Below are positions 51,924 through 59,533 of a DNA stretch of 64,000 bases, in pieces. The stretch is from Pedobacter duraquae (lineage in GTDB: Bacteria > Bacteroidota > Bacteroidia > Sphingobacteriales > Sphingobacteriaceae): positions 248,001 to 312,000 of the forward strand of contig NZ_SNWM01000006.1 of NCBI RefSeq assembly GCF_004362245.1, in the 5' to 3' direction. The notes under the pieces are model-generated. The model worked only from the letters and a program-made list of their open reading frames with translations, was not told the origin of the DNA and did not search any database. The stretch's first letter is position 1. Each line of letters starts with the position of its first letter. A program made the translations under genes and the position numbers.

Positions 51924-53381
51924 TTAAGCGCCAAGTTCCCACCCTTTGCGGTAAGTTCTCTTTACGTATTGATTTACTGCGTCAAAATTGGTAATTCTCA
52001 TGTTGTCATTGTCCCATAGCAACTTGATGTTCCTGCCAGGATAAATGATTTTTCCCTGGTCATTCTTTGCCTGCACATCTACACCCCTGATGGCCAGGTT
52101 GGCCATGAGTAATGCTTCTGTAAGCGGGCCTGCAATTTCAAACGGAGAGCTTACTTCCTGTTTTCCATAACCAGCTATACTGGCTTCTACCCATTGGGCG
52201 TAGTGACCATTTGCACCATCTTTAACCCGAGCAAAGCGTTCAGGAACTTTGATAGATGCATTTTTGCTCAGTGGCAACAATCTTGGATTTGCACTGTATG
52301 TGCTGCTCATCATTTTCCCTTTTGTGCCTATAAAAAGCGTTCCGTTACCGCCATCACCAAATGTTTCGTTGGCTTGCAGTTCCTCAGGACGCTCGGGCTG
52401 AATACCGCCATCCATCCAGTGCACTACAACGTCACCCTTGGTTTTATTTGTTTTAGGAAACTTCAGGGTAACATGACTCGAAGGAGGGCAGCTATCCGGG
52501 AAATATCCGCGTTTAAACTCGTCTACATATACCGACCCTACACTTGCCTGCACTTCGCTGGCATATTTTAGGTTAAGTACGCTGAACGGGGCTTCCAACA
52601 AGTGGCATCCCATATCGCCAAGCGCGCCAGTGCCGTAATCCCACCAGCCGCGCCAGTTAAATGGCACCAGTTTTTCCACGTATTCTTTGTAAGGTGCAGT
52701 GCCTAACCACAGATCCCAATCCAAATCCCGGGGTACATCGGCCTTGTTAGCCGACCATGGAATACCTTGCGGCCATACCGGACGATCTGTCCAAGCATAA
52801 ACGGTATGCACATCACCAATCAGGCCGGCATCGTACCATTCTTTCATTTGTCGCGGTCCATCATTGGATGCACCCTGGTTACCCATTTGGGTAACTACCT
52901 TGTATTTTTTTGCTGCTGCGGTGAGCGCCCTGGCCTCATAAATATCATGAGTCAATGGCTTTTGGACATAAACGTGTTTACCAAGCTGCATTGCTGCCAG
53001 TGTTTGAATGGCATGATTGTGATCTGGTGTTGATACGGATACCGCATCAAAGTTTTTAGCCTCTTTATCAAACATTTCACGCCAGTCGGTATAGAACTTC
53101 GCTTTAGGGAAGTTCTTCACGGTATTGGCTGCCCTGCGTTTATCTACATCACAGAGGAAGGCGATATCTGCTTTCCCGCTTTTGGCGAAGCTGGCAATGT
53201 CTGACTCGCCTTTTCCACCTACGCCAATGCTGGCGATCAGCAGCCTGTCACTAGGCGCTAAAAATCCTTTTCCACCCAGCACATGGCGGGGAACAATCAT
53301 AAATGCTGCAGTAGCAATAGCACTGGATTTTAAAAATGCACGCCTGCTGCTTGCATTTTGGTCGGTTTTGTCCTTATTCAT
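51924..53381 (-). CDS. Exported Gfo/Idh/MocA-family oxidoreductase
   Basis: The ATG at 53379-53381 gives 485 residues. The N terminus has a Tat-type signal (ASSRRAFLKSSAIATAAFMIV), expected for a protein exported with NAD already bound. The Rossmann glycine motif is IASIGVGGKGESDIA (about residues 50-64), the region YVQKPLTHDIYEA replaces the classic EKP with QKP, and the C-terminal alpha/beta domain follows to GWWDYGTGALGDMGCHLLE. Such exported Gfo proteins with tightly held cofactor act by internal oxidation-reduction rather than by net reduction. It follows the cytochrome gene by 27 bases and precedes DUF1080 by 11. Confidence 0.9.
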   Translation of the reverse strand: MNKDKTDQNASSRRAFLKSSAIATAAFMIVPRHVLGGKGFLAPSDRLLIASIGVGGKGESDIASFAKSGKADIAFLCDVDKRRAANTVKNFPKAKFYTDWREMFDKEAKNFDAVSVSTPDHNHAIQTLAAMQLGKHVYVQKPLTHDIYEARALTAAAKKYKVVTQMGNQGASNDGPRQMKEWYDAGLIGDVHTVYAWTDRPVWPQGIPWSANKADVPRDLDWDLWLGTAPYKEYVEKLVPFNWRGWWDYGTGALGDMGCHLLEAPFSVLNLKYASEVQASVGSVYVDEFKRGYFPDSCPPSSHVTLKFPKTNKTKGDVVVHWMDGGIQPERPEELQANETFGDGGNGTLFIGTKGKMMSSTYSANPRLLPLSKNASIKVPERFARVKDGANGHYAQWVEASIAGYGKQEVSSPFEIAGPLTEALLMANLAIRGVDVQAKNDQGKIIYPGRNIKLLWDNDNMRITNFDAVNQYVKRTYRKGWELGA

Positions 53382-53408
53382 CACAGTATATTTGGTTTTT
53401 GGTTGGTT

Positions 53409-53816
53409 CTAGTTTTTTAGGGTAAGGATGTATTTTACCATTTCGGTAGCATCTTCCTTACTCAGGCTTGCATGAGGTGTCATTGGTACTTCACCCCAAA
53501 CACCAGATCCGCCTTTTAAAATCTTGTCTGTAAGCAGTGCTACATTAGCCTCATTATCCGGATATTTAGCCGCGATCTCCACATATGCAGGGCCAACAAC
53601 TTTCTGTGTCCTATTGTGGCAACCCGAGCAATCGGATGTGTTGATCAGCTTTTCGCCCGGTAACATTGGCGTAGTTGTGCTTGTAGAAGTTGATGTTGTT
53701 GCAGTAACAGAGGTGTCTGCAGTAGAAGTTGAAGAGTCAGAACCTCCACAAGATGCTAAAGCCAGGGTAAAGCAACTTAAAATTAATAATGTACGTTTCA
53801 TCGAAGTGTGTTTCAT
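53409..53816 (-). CDS. Monoheme cytochrome c lipoprotein
   Basis: I use the ATG at 53814-53816 (135 residues); the ATG five codons later is also possible. The N terminus is a lipoprotein signal with lipobox ALASC (Cys about residue 23), then a Ser/Thr-rich linker (about 25-50). The single heme motif is CSGCH in NTSDCSGCHNRTQ, and the distal methionine is in GEVPMTPH. It should be a membrane-anchored electron acceptor in the periplasm. Its place between isomerase and dehydrogenase genes, close to the GMC flavoprotein, matches the cytochrome part of glucoside 3-dehydrogenase complexes. Confidence 0.92.
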   Translation of the reverse strand: MKHTSMKRTLLILSCFTLALASCGGSDSSTSTADTSVTATTSTSTSTTTPMLPGEKLINTSDCSGCHNRTQKVVGPAYVEIAAKYPDNEANVALLTDKILKGGSGVWGEVPMTPHASLSKEDATEMVKYILTLKN

Positions 53817-53826
53817 AGTGTTAATA

Positions 53827-54882
53827 TCAGGATAATCCAAGAATCTGTTTGTTAAATTCAGGGTTGCCTCCCGAAGCGGCAAAATCGTCAAAAGCCCTTG
53901 AAGTTACAGGAATAATATGTTTTTTTATCAACTCGGCACCTTCACGGGCACCTGTATTTGAATCTTTAATTGGACATTCCCATTCCATTACAGCCCAGCC
54001 GGCATAGTCATACTGAGCCAGTTTGCTGAAGATGGTTTTGAAATCTACCTGCCCATCACCTGGTGAGCGGTAGCGGCCAGCACGATTTGCCCAGCTTTGG
54101 TAGCCACCAAATGTTCCCTGCCTGCCCGTTGGATTAAATTCAGAATCCTTAACATGGAAGGCTTTGATGCGTTCGTGGTAGAAATCAATATATTGGATAT
54201 AGTCAAGTTGTTGCAGTACAAAATGCGACGGATCATACAGCAAACATGCTCTAGGGTGGTTATTTACCTTTTCCAGGAACATTTCGTAAGTGATACCATC
54301 AAAAAGGTCTTCGCCGGGATGGATTTCGTAGCAAACATCGACACCACATTCATCAAAAACATTGAGGATAGGCGTCCACCTTTTGGCGAGTTCTGTGAAG
54401 GCATCGTCTACTAAACCTTCGGGTCTTTGTGGCCATGGGTGGAACATATGCCATAGCAGGGAGCCGCTAAAAGTTGCATGTGCATTTAAACCTAAATTCT
54501 GCGATGCTTTGGCAGCATATTTAAGCTGTTGCACAGCCCATATAGTCCGTGCTTTAGGATCATTTTTGTATTGCTCAGGTGCGAAGGCATCAAAAGCAAG
54601 GTCGTAAGCTGGATTTACAGCCACCAGCTGTCCCTGCAAATGTGTAGACAGCTCAGTGATCTCCAGCCCAAAGCTGTTGATTTTTCCTTTAAGCTCATCG
54701 GCATAAGTTTTACTCTCTGCAGCGAGTTGCAGGTTAATAAAACGGTCATCGAGGGTAGGCATCTGAATGCCAACAAAACCTAAGTCAACGGCCCATTGGC
54801 AAATTCCTTCGAGGGAATTGAATGGTGCCTGGTCTCCAATAAACTGGGCTAAAAATACACCGGGTCCTTTAATTGTTGTCAT
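53827..54882 (-). CDS. Cytosolic sugar phosphate isomerase/epimerase-like TIM barrel
   Basis: The 351-residue protein is longer than the other TIM barrels of the cluster and lacks a signal peptide, so it is cytosolic. Typical strands are VDVCYEIHPGEDLFDG, CLLYDPSHFVLQQLDY, HVKDSEFN and WAVMEWECP, with the expected Glu, Asp, His and Glu metal ligands. The C-terminal GGNPEFNKQILGL tail is characteristic of a subfamily usually next to Gfo/Idh/MocA dehydrogenase genes. It follows the cytosolic Gfo gene by 3 bases, so the two products probably act in sequence on the imported sugar. Confidence 0.92.
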   Translation of the reverse strand: MTTIKGPGVFLAQFIGDQAPFNSLEGICQWAVDLGFVGIQMPTLDDRFINLQLAAESKTYADELKGKINSFGLEITELSTHLQGQLVAVNPAYDLAFDAFAPEQYKNDPKARTIWAVQQLKYAAKASQNLGLNAHATFSGSLLWHMFHPWPQRPEGLVDDAFTELAKRWTPILNVFDECGVDVCYEIHPGEDLFDGITYEMFLEKVNNHPRACLLYDPSHFVLQQLDYIQYIDFYHERIKAFHVKDSEFNPTGRQGTFGGYQSWANRAGRYRSPGDGQVDFKTIFSKLAQYDYAGWAVMEWECPIKDSNTGAREGAELIKKHIIPVTSRAFDDFAASGGNPEFNKQILGLS

Positions 54883-54885
54883 GCT

Positions 54886-56046
54886 TTATAATTTGAAGTC
54901 GTACCATTTTTCAGTAGATTTTCCTGAAGCTACAACATTTTCAATAAATGCCATCCCCCTAACGCCATCTGTAGCGTTCGGGAAGTCGAGCATTTCTGGC
55001 GTTGGCGTAGTTCCATTCAAGCCTGCTGCCAGGGTACTGGCAAAATTTCTATAGATATTGGCGAAAGCTTCCAGGTATCCTTCAGGGTGGCCTGAAGGCG
55101 TTCTAGTGTTGTGTTTTGCAAAAGAAGACAGGTAATCGTGGCCTGTCCTGTACACCTGCATCGGTGCATCAAGCCATTTTACGCGTAATGTGTTGGGCTC
55201 TTCCTGGTGCCATTCCAACCCGCCTTTCTCACCATATACTTTGATAGTCAGTGCGTTTTCTTCTCCGGCAGCAATTTGTGACGCCATGAGTATACCGTTA
55301 GCGCCATTGTCAAACTTAAGAAGCACATTTCCATCATCGTCTAGGGCACGACCATCAACAACGATATTAAGGTCTGCACAAAGTTTAGTAATCTTCAGGC
55401 CCGAGATGTATTCAGCAAGCTGGGCAGCATGCGTTCCGATATCGCCCATACAACCACTAATTCCGCTTTTTGCCGGGTCTGTTCTCCAGGCGGCCTGTTG
55501 ATTTCCGTCTTTTTCTGAAGGGAGGCTTAGCCAGCCCTGCGGATATTCGACACAAACCTTTCTGATTTTTCCGAATTTGCCTTCTTTAACCATCTGCCGT
55601 GCCTGCTTAACCATAGGGTAGCCGGAGTAGGTGTGTGTAAGGCATAAAATCAAGCCTGTCTCCTGCACTTTGGCTTCCAGCTTTTTGGCTTCTTCCAATG
55701 TTAAAGTCATGGGTTTATCTATGAGCACATGAAAACCATGGTCAAGGGCCATCATGGCAGGCTCAAAATGCGCAAAATTGGGGGTTACGATGCTCACAAA
55801 ATGCATGCGTACATCATCCGGAAGCGCACTTTCAGCTTCAAACATTTCTTTATAACTTCCATAGCTTCTTGCCTCAGGAAGGAACAGGCTCTCGCCCGAA
55901 GTCTTTGCTGTTTCGGGATTGGAGCTCAACGCTCCGCAGCAGAATTCTATCTGCCCGTCGATATTTGCAGCAATGCGGTGCACGGCGCCGATGAAGGCGT
56001 TTTTGCCTCCACCAACCATGCCCATTCTTATTTTTTGTTGCGCCAT
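54886..56046 (-). CDS. Cytosolic Gfo/Idh/MocA-family dehydrogenase
   Basis: The 386-residue protein has the N-terminal NAD(P)-binding motif MGMVGGGKNAFIGAVH (about residues 8-23), the DKP form of the family's EKP motif in VLIDKPMTLTLEEAK (about 118-132) and the C-terminal substrate domain with SGISGCMGDIGTHAAQL. There is no signal peptide. Its start overlaps the GMC stop codon by one base (TAATG), a sign of translational coupling. It likely reduces or oxidises the keto-sugar after import, working with the adjacent isomerase. Confidence 0.93.
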   Translation of the reverse strand: MAQQKIRMGMVGGGKNAFIGAVHRIAANIDGQIEFCCGALSSNPETAKTSGESLFLPEARSYGSYKEMFEAESALPDDVRMHFVSIVTPNFAHFEPAMMALDHGFHVLIDKPMTLTLEEAKKLEAKVQETGLILCLTHTYSGYPMVKQARQMVKEGKFGKIRKVCVEYPQGWLSLPSEKDGNQQAAWRTDPAKSGISGCMGDIGTHAAQLAEYISGLKITKLCADLNIVVDGRALDDDGNVLLKFDNGANGILMASQIAAGEENALTIKVYGEKGGLEWHQEEPNTLRVKWLDAPMQVYRTGHDYLSSFAKHNTRTPSGHPEGYLEAFANIYRNFASTLAAGLNGTTPTPEMLDFPNATDGVRGMAFIENVVASGKSTEKWYDFKL

Positions 56047-57749
56047 TAAATATTACCTTTTTTTAATTCTGAGACAGCAAAATCTGCTGCTCTCGCCGTT
56101 AAGGCCATAAAAGTCAGTGAAGGATTTTGACAAGCGATAGATGGCATACAAGAACCATCAGTCACAAATACATTTTTCACCTCATGCATCTGATTCCATT
56201 TGTTCAACACAGAGGTTTTAGGATCAAGACCCATACGTGCTGTACCTTGCTCATGGATAGCCATACCTGGTGTAGAGCCATTATCATAAGTCTGGATATT
56301 TTTCATGCCAGCAGCTTCCAACATCTCTGCAGCATCATCCATCATGGCTTTACGCATCTTTGCTTCGTTTTCTTTAAACTCACAATCGATGGCAAGGACA
56401 TGCATGCCCCATTTATCTTTTTTGGTTTTGTCGATATAAACTCGGTTTTCGTGGTATGGTAAAGATTCACCAAAACCACCCAAGCCCATTTTCCAAACAC
56501 CCGGTGTTGTCATCTGATCTTTGAAGTCGCCACCAAAAGCCAGCTCCGCAACGTCCTTGTGCCAGCCTGAGCGACTTGCACCACCCTGGTAACCAAATCC
56601 ACGCAGGTAGTCACGTTTGTCGTTACCCATATTCTGATATCTCGGTACGTAGATTCCATTGGCTCTGCGTCCATAAGTATATTTATCATCGAAACCTTCA
56701 GCTTCGCCGGATGCTCCGCAACGGAAATGGTGATCCATAAGGTTATGGCCAAGTTCGCCGCTGGCGTTACCCAATCCATTTGGATGTTCAGCCGAAGTAG
56801 AATTCAGTAAGAGGAAGGTACTGCCTAGTGTCGATCCGTTTACAAAAACGATCTTAGCATGAAACTCTATGTTTTCTTTGGTTTCCGAATCGATCACCAT
56901 TACACCTGTTGCTTTCTGTGTTTCTTTATCGTAGATGATATGGTCTACCAGAGAGTAAGGGCGTAACGTTAAATTGCCTGTTGCTACCGCTGCAGGCAGG
57001 GTTGACGACTGTGTACTAAAATAGGCACCGAAAGGGCATCCGCGACTACATAAGTTACGGTACTGGCATTTTCCGCGACCAAGGTGTTCAACCGTTAGGT
57101 TTGCTGTACGGCCAATGGTCATGATCCGTTCTTTTTTCCAGTGATCTTCAATGCGTTTTTTTACTGACTTCTCTACGCAGTTCATTTCCATTGGAGGAAG
57201 AAACTGTCCATCGGGCAACGCAGGCCAGTTTTCTACTGTTCCGCTGATCCCTGCAAAGCGCTCTACATAGTCATACCATTTTTCGAGATCTTTATAACGT
57301 ATAGGCCAATCGGTACCATGACCGTCTTTTTTGTTGTCTTCAAAGTTAAGGTCACTGAAGCGATAACTTTGACGGCCCCACATCAGTGATTTTCCACCTA
57401 CGTGGAAACCTCGGTACCAGTCAAAACGTTTAACCTCAGTATACGGGCATTCCAGGTCATTTACCCAGAAGCTTTCATTAGCTTCCTGATATGGATAATC
57501 CCTGATCTGCACAGGGTGGGTTTTTTTCTGTTCTTCAGTAAGTTTGCCGCGATGTTTAAGCTCCCATGGTTTTAACATTGCCGTGGTATAGTCTTTAACA
57601 TGCTCAATATTTCTGCCGCGTTCAAGCAACAGTACTTTTAGACCTTTTTCTGTTAATTCTTTTGCTGCCCATCCGCCGGAAATACCGGATCCAACTACGA
57701 TGGCATCATATGTATTTTGCGCTGTTGCTTTTGTGTTTAAATTGCTCAT
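56046..57749 (-). CDS. GMC-family FAD oxidoreductase, probable glucoside 3-dehydrogenase large subunit
   Basis: The 567-residue flavoprotein has the FAD dinucleotide fold at its N terminus (IVVGSGISGGWAAKEL, about residues 17-32) and the C-terminal GMC block with TDGSCMPSIACQNPSLTFMAL, which includes the active-site His/Asn position. Three close cysteines (C228, C234, C238 in GKCQYRNLCSRGCPFG) are the pattern expected for the iron-sulfur site of glucoside 3-dehydrogenases. It has no signal peptide, but the subunit-3 protein encoded 7 bases upstream carries one, so it is probably exported as a complex. The reaction would be oxidation of glycosides at C3, with electrons going to the cytochrome c in the same operon. 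Confidence 0.9.
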   Translation of the reverse strand: MSNLNTKATAQNTYDAIVVGSGISGGWAAKELTEKGLKVLLLERGRNIEHVKDYTTAMLKPWELKHRGKLTEEQKKTHPVQIRDYPYQEANESFWVNDLECPYTEVKRFDWYRGFHVGGKSLMWGRQSYRFSDLNFEDNKKDGHGTDWPIRYKDLEKWYDYVERFAGISGTVENWPALPDGQFLPPMEMNCVEKSVKKRIEDHWKKERIMTIGRTANLTVEHLGRGKCQYRNLCSRGCPFGAYFSTQSSTLPAAVATGNLTLRPYSLVDHIIYDKETQKATGVMVIDSETKENIEFHAKIVFVNGSTLGSTFLLLNSTSAEHPNGLGNASGELGHNLMDHHFRCGASGEAEGFDDKYTYGRRANGIYVPRYQNMGNDKRDYLRGFGYQGGASRSGWHKDVAELAFGGDFKDQMTTPGVWKMGLGGFGESLPYHENRVYIDKTKKDKWGMHVLAIDCEFKENEAKMRKAMMDDAAEMLEAAGMKNIQTYDNGSTPGMAIHEQGTARMGLDPKTSVLNKWNQMHEVKNVFVTDGSCMPSIACQNPSLTFMALTARAADFAVSELKKGNI

Positions 57750-57756
57750 CTTGATA

Positions 57757-58428
57757 TTAGTTAGTTGCCCAAACTTTTTGACCTGGTTTAAGGTCTACGC
57801 AGCCATCATAGCGGCCTGGTATATGCAAATACGTGTAGGCCTGTGTAGCTCCGATCTCTGATGTAAAATAGCCAAGCAGGGTAAGGTCTCTGGCGATGGC
57901 AAAGAAGTAAGGTCTCGATTTATTAACCTTAGAAGCCAGGGGATTTCCGGCGTTGTTTTCTTTTTCGCCTTTCTTCTGAACTTCCTGTTCTTTTGCTGTT
58001 TCAGCTTTCGCATCAGATTCCTTGTCTGCTTTTTGGGCAGCAATGGTCTCTTCCCTAACTTTGCCAAGGAGTTCCTCGCGTTGTGCAGCAGTGATTTCAA
58101 GAAATGATTTACTGTAATCTTTTTTTGCACGATCCTGCAGGTCTTCGAGACCTTTGACAAATACCTTCTGCGCGTCTTCAGGATAACATTCTTTCATAAT
58201 CATAGAAATAAATGGTCCCACACCGGCTGCTTTTGCTCCAGGTGTTTTGGTCGCAGGAATTATTGTGTCTGCAATTTCAGCAAGCATCTTTTCCTGATCT
58301 GCTGAAAATAAATCGGCGCTTGCCGGAGAACTGGAGTGACATCCTTCCAGAAAAACTCCTATCGTTGTTGCTGATAAGGCTCCTCCAAGTAAGAAAGCTA
58401 CACTCTTAACGGCGTCTCTTCTATCCAT
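57757..58428 (-). CDS. Gluconate 2-dehydrogenase subunit 3-like protein with charged insertion
   Basis: The 223-residue protein is the small subunit of a GMC dehydrogenase. It starts with a twin-arginine signal (MDRRDAVKSV) and a lipobox (LEGC, Cys 30), so it may export the folded flavoprotein and anchor it. The conserved part is residues 40-120 (EKMLAEIADTIIPATKTPGAKAAGVG) and 165-223 (RDLTLLGYFTSEIGATQAYTYLHIPGRYDGC). Between them lies a run of about 38 residues (about 125-162) almost only of Lys, Glu, Ala, Asp and Gln, which looks like an insertion. It opens the ten-gene run, which continues to 48.18 kb. Confidence 0.92.
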   Translation of the reverse strand: MDRRDAVKSVAFLLGGALSATTIGVFLEGCHSSSPASADLFSADQEKMLAEIADTIIPATKTPGAKAAGVGPFISMIMKECYPEDAQKVFVKGLEDLQDRAKKDYSKSFLEITAAQREELLGKVREETIAAQKADKESDAKAETAKEQEVQKKGEKENNAGNPLASKVNKSRPYFFAIARDLTLLGYFTSEIGATQAYTYLHIPGRYDGCVDLKPGQKVWATN

Positions 58429-58595
58429 AGTATTTATATTTAGTTAGGTTGGATTTACATCCTTTCCGGTATCTAAACTATATAAAAAAGATTACAAAGT
58501 GTTATAAATACACATTAACATCTCCATTATAATAATTTTGTTACAAATTCCCGTTTTATGGTCACTTAGGCCCGGAATGGCATATTTCTGATAAC

Positions 58596-59516
58596 TTATT
58601 GCTTTAATAACGTGTGCTTAACATAGTCAATGCTCTGCGTAATGCTTTGATAAGGATCAATTTTAATCACGTCCTGCTCTATGAATAAGTACTCCATTCC
58701 CGACAATTTTGCATTGGCAAAGATTGACTTGAAGTCGATACTACCTGTTCCTACCTCAGTATATACCTTCTTATCCGCTTTGTCCATATCCTTGACGTGC
58801 CACATCTTAAAACGGCCGGGATTTTCTTTAAACATCTGAACAGGGTTTAGTCCGGCGTTTACCGCCCAGAACAGATCGAGTTCAAAACTTACCATGGCAG
58901 GATCAGTTTCTTTAAGCAGCACCTGATAACCGGTAGCGCCATTGCCCTGATCATTAAATTCGAAATTGTGGTTGTGGTAGGCAAGTTTTAATCCATGTGC
59001 TTTACAGAGTTCTGCGGCCCTGTTAAATCTAACCGCCATCTTTTTATAGTCATCCAGCGTACCAGCCTGTCTGATGTTTGTAGGTAGGGCAGGGATAATA
59101 AAATATTTCTGCCCTACAATGGCAGCGGTTTCAATCTGGGCCTTGAGCACCTCTTCAGTGCCGTCGCTAAGAAAAACCGTTGTATTGTAATGTCCTGCAG
59201 GAGAGCTCAGGTGGTTTGCATCAAGCAGGGATTTGAATGCTTTCGCATCCAAACCCCAGAATTCCTTCGCTGCATTTGTGCCAGCGTAGCCGTAAAACGT
59301 TTCCACCTGCTGGTAGCCAATCCTGGCCACCTGCGCAATGGTTCCCTGTACATCTTTAAGCAACTGTTCACGCAGGGTGAACAGTTGAATACCGATTTGT
59401 TGCTTTTTTGCTGCCGCGGCAGGTGCTGCCAGGGCAGAAGAAATAACTGAAGGGCTAAACATTGCGGCAGTTAATGCCATGCCTGCCTGTTGTAAAAAAT
59501 GTCTTCTATTTTGCAT
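58596..59516 (-). CDS. Exported sugar phosphate isomerase/epimerase-like TIM barrel
   Basis: The 306-residue protein begins with a Tat-type signal (QNRRHFLQQAGMALTAAMF, ending about SALAAPA) and has the same layout as the product at 48178-49053: IGIQLFTLREQL, YHNHNFEF, FELDLFWAVNAG, WHVKDMDK and FIEQDVI, which supply the metal ligands. The two are clearly paralogues. It follows the TonB receptor gene by 17 bases, so it belongs to the receptor transcript, and is separated from the subunit-3 gene by a 167-base gap. I infer a periplasmic enzyme that acts on the imported glycoside or its 3-keto form. Confidence 0.9.
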   Translation of the reverse strand: MQNRRHFLQQAGMALTAAMFSPSVISSALAAPAAAAKKQQIGIQLFTLREQLLKDVQGTIAQVARIGYQQVETFYGYAGTNAAKEFWGLDAKAFKSLLDANHLSSPAGHYNTTVFLSDGTEEVLKAQIETAAIVGQKYFIIPALPTNIRQAGTLDDYKKMAVRFNRAAELCKAHGLKLAYHNHNFEFNDQGNGATGYQVLLKETDPAMVSFELDLFWAVNAGLNPVQMFKENPGRFKMWHVKDMDKADKKVYTEVGTGSIDFKSIFANAKLSGMEYLFIEQDVIKIDPYQSITQSIDYVKHTLLKQ

Positions 59517-59533
59517 ATCAATCTTTTTTAATA

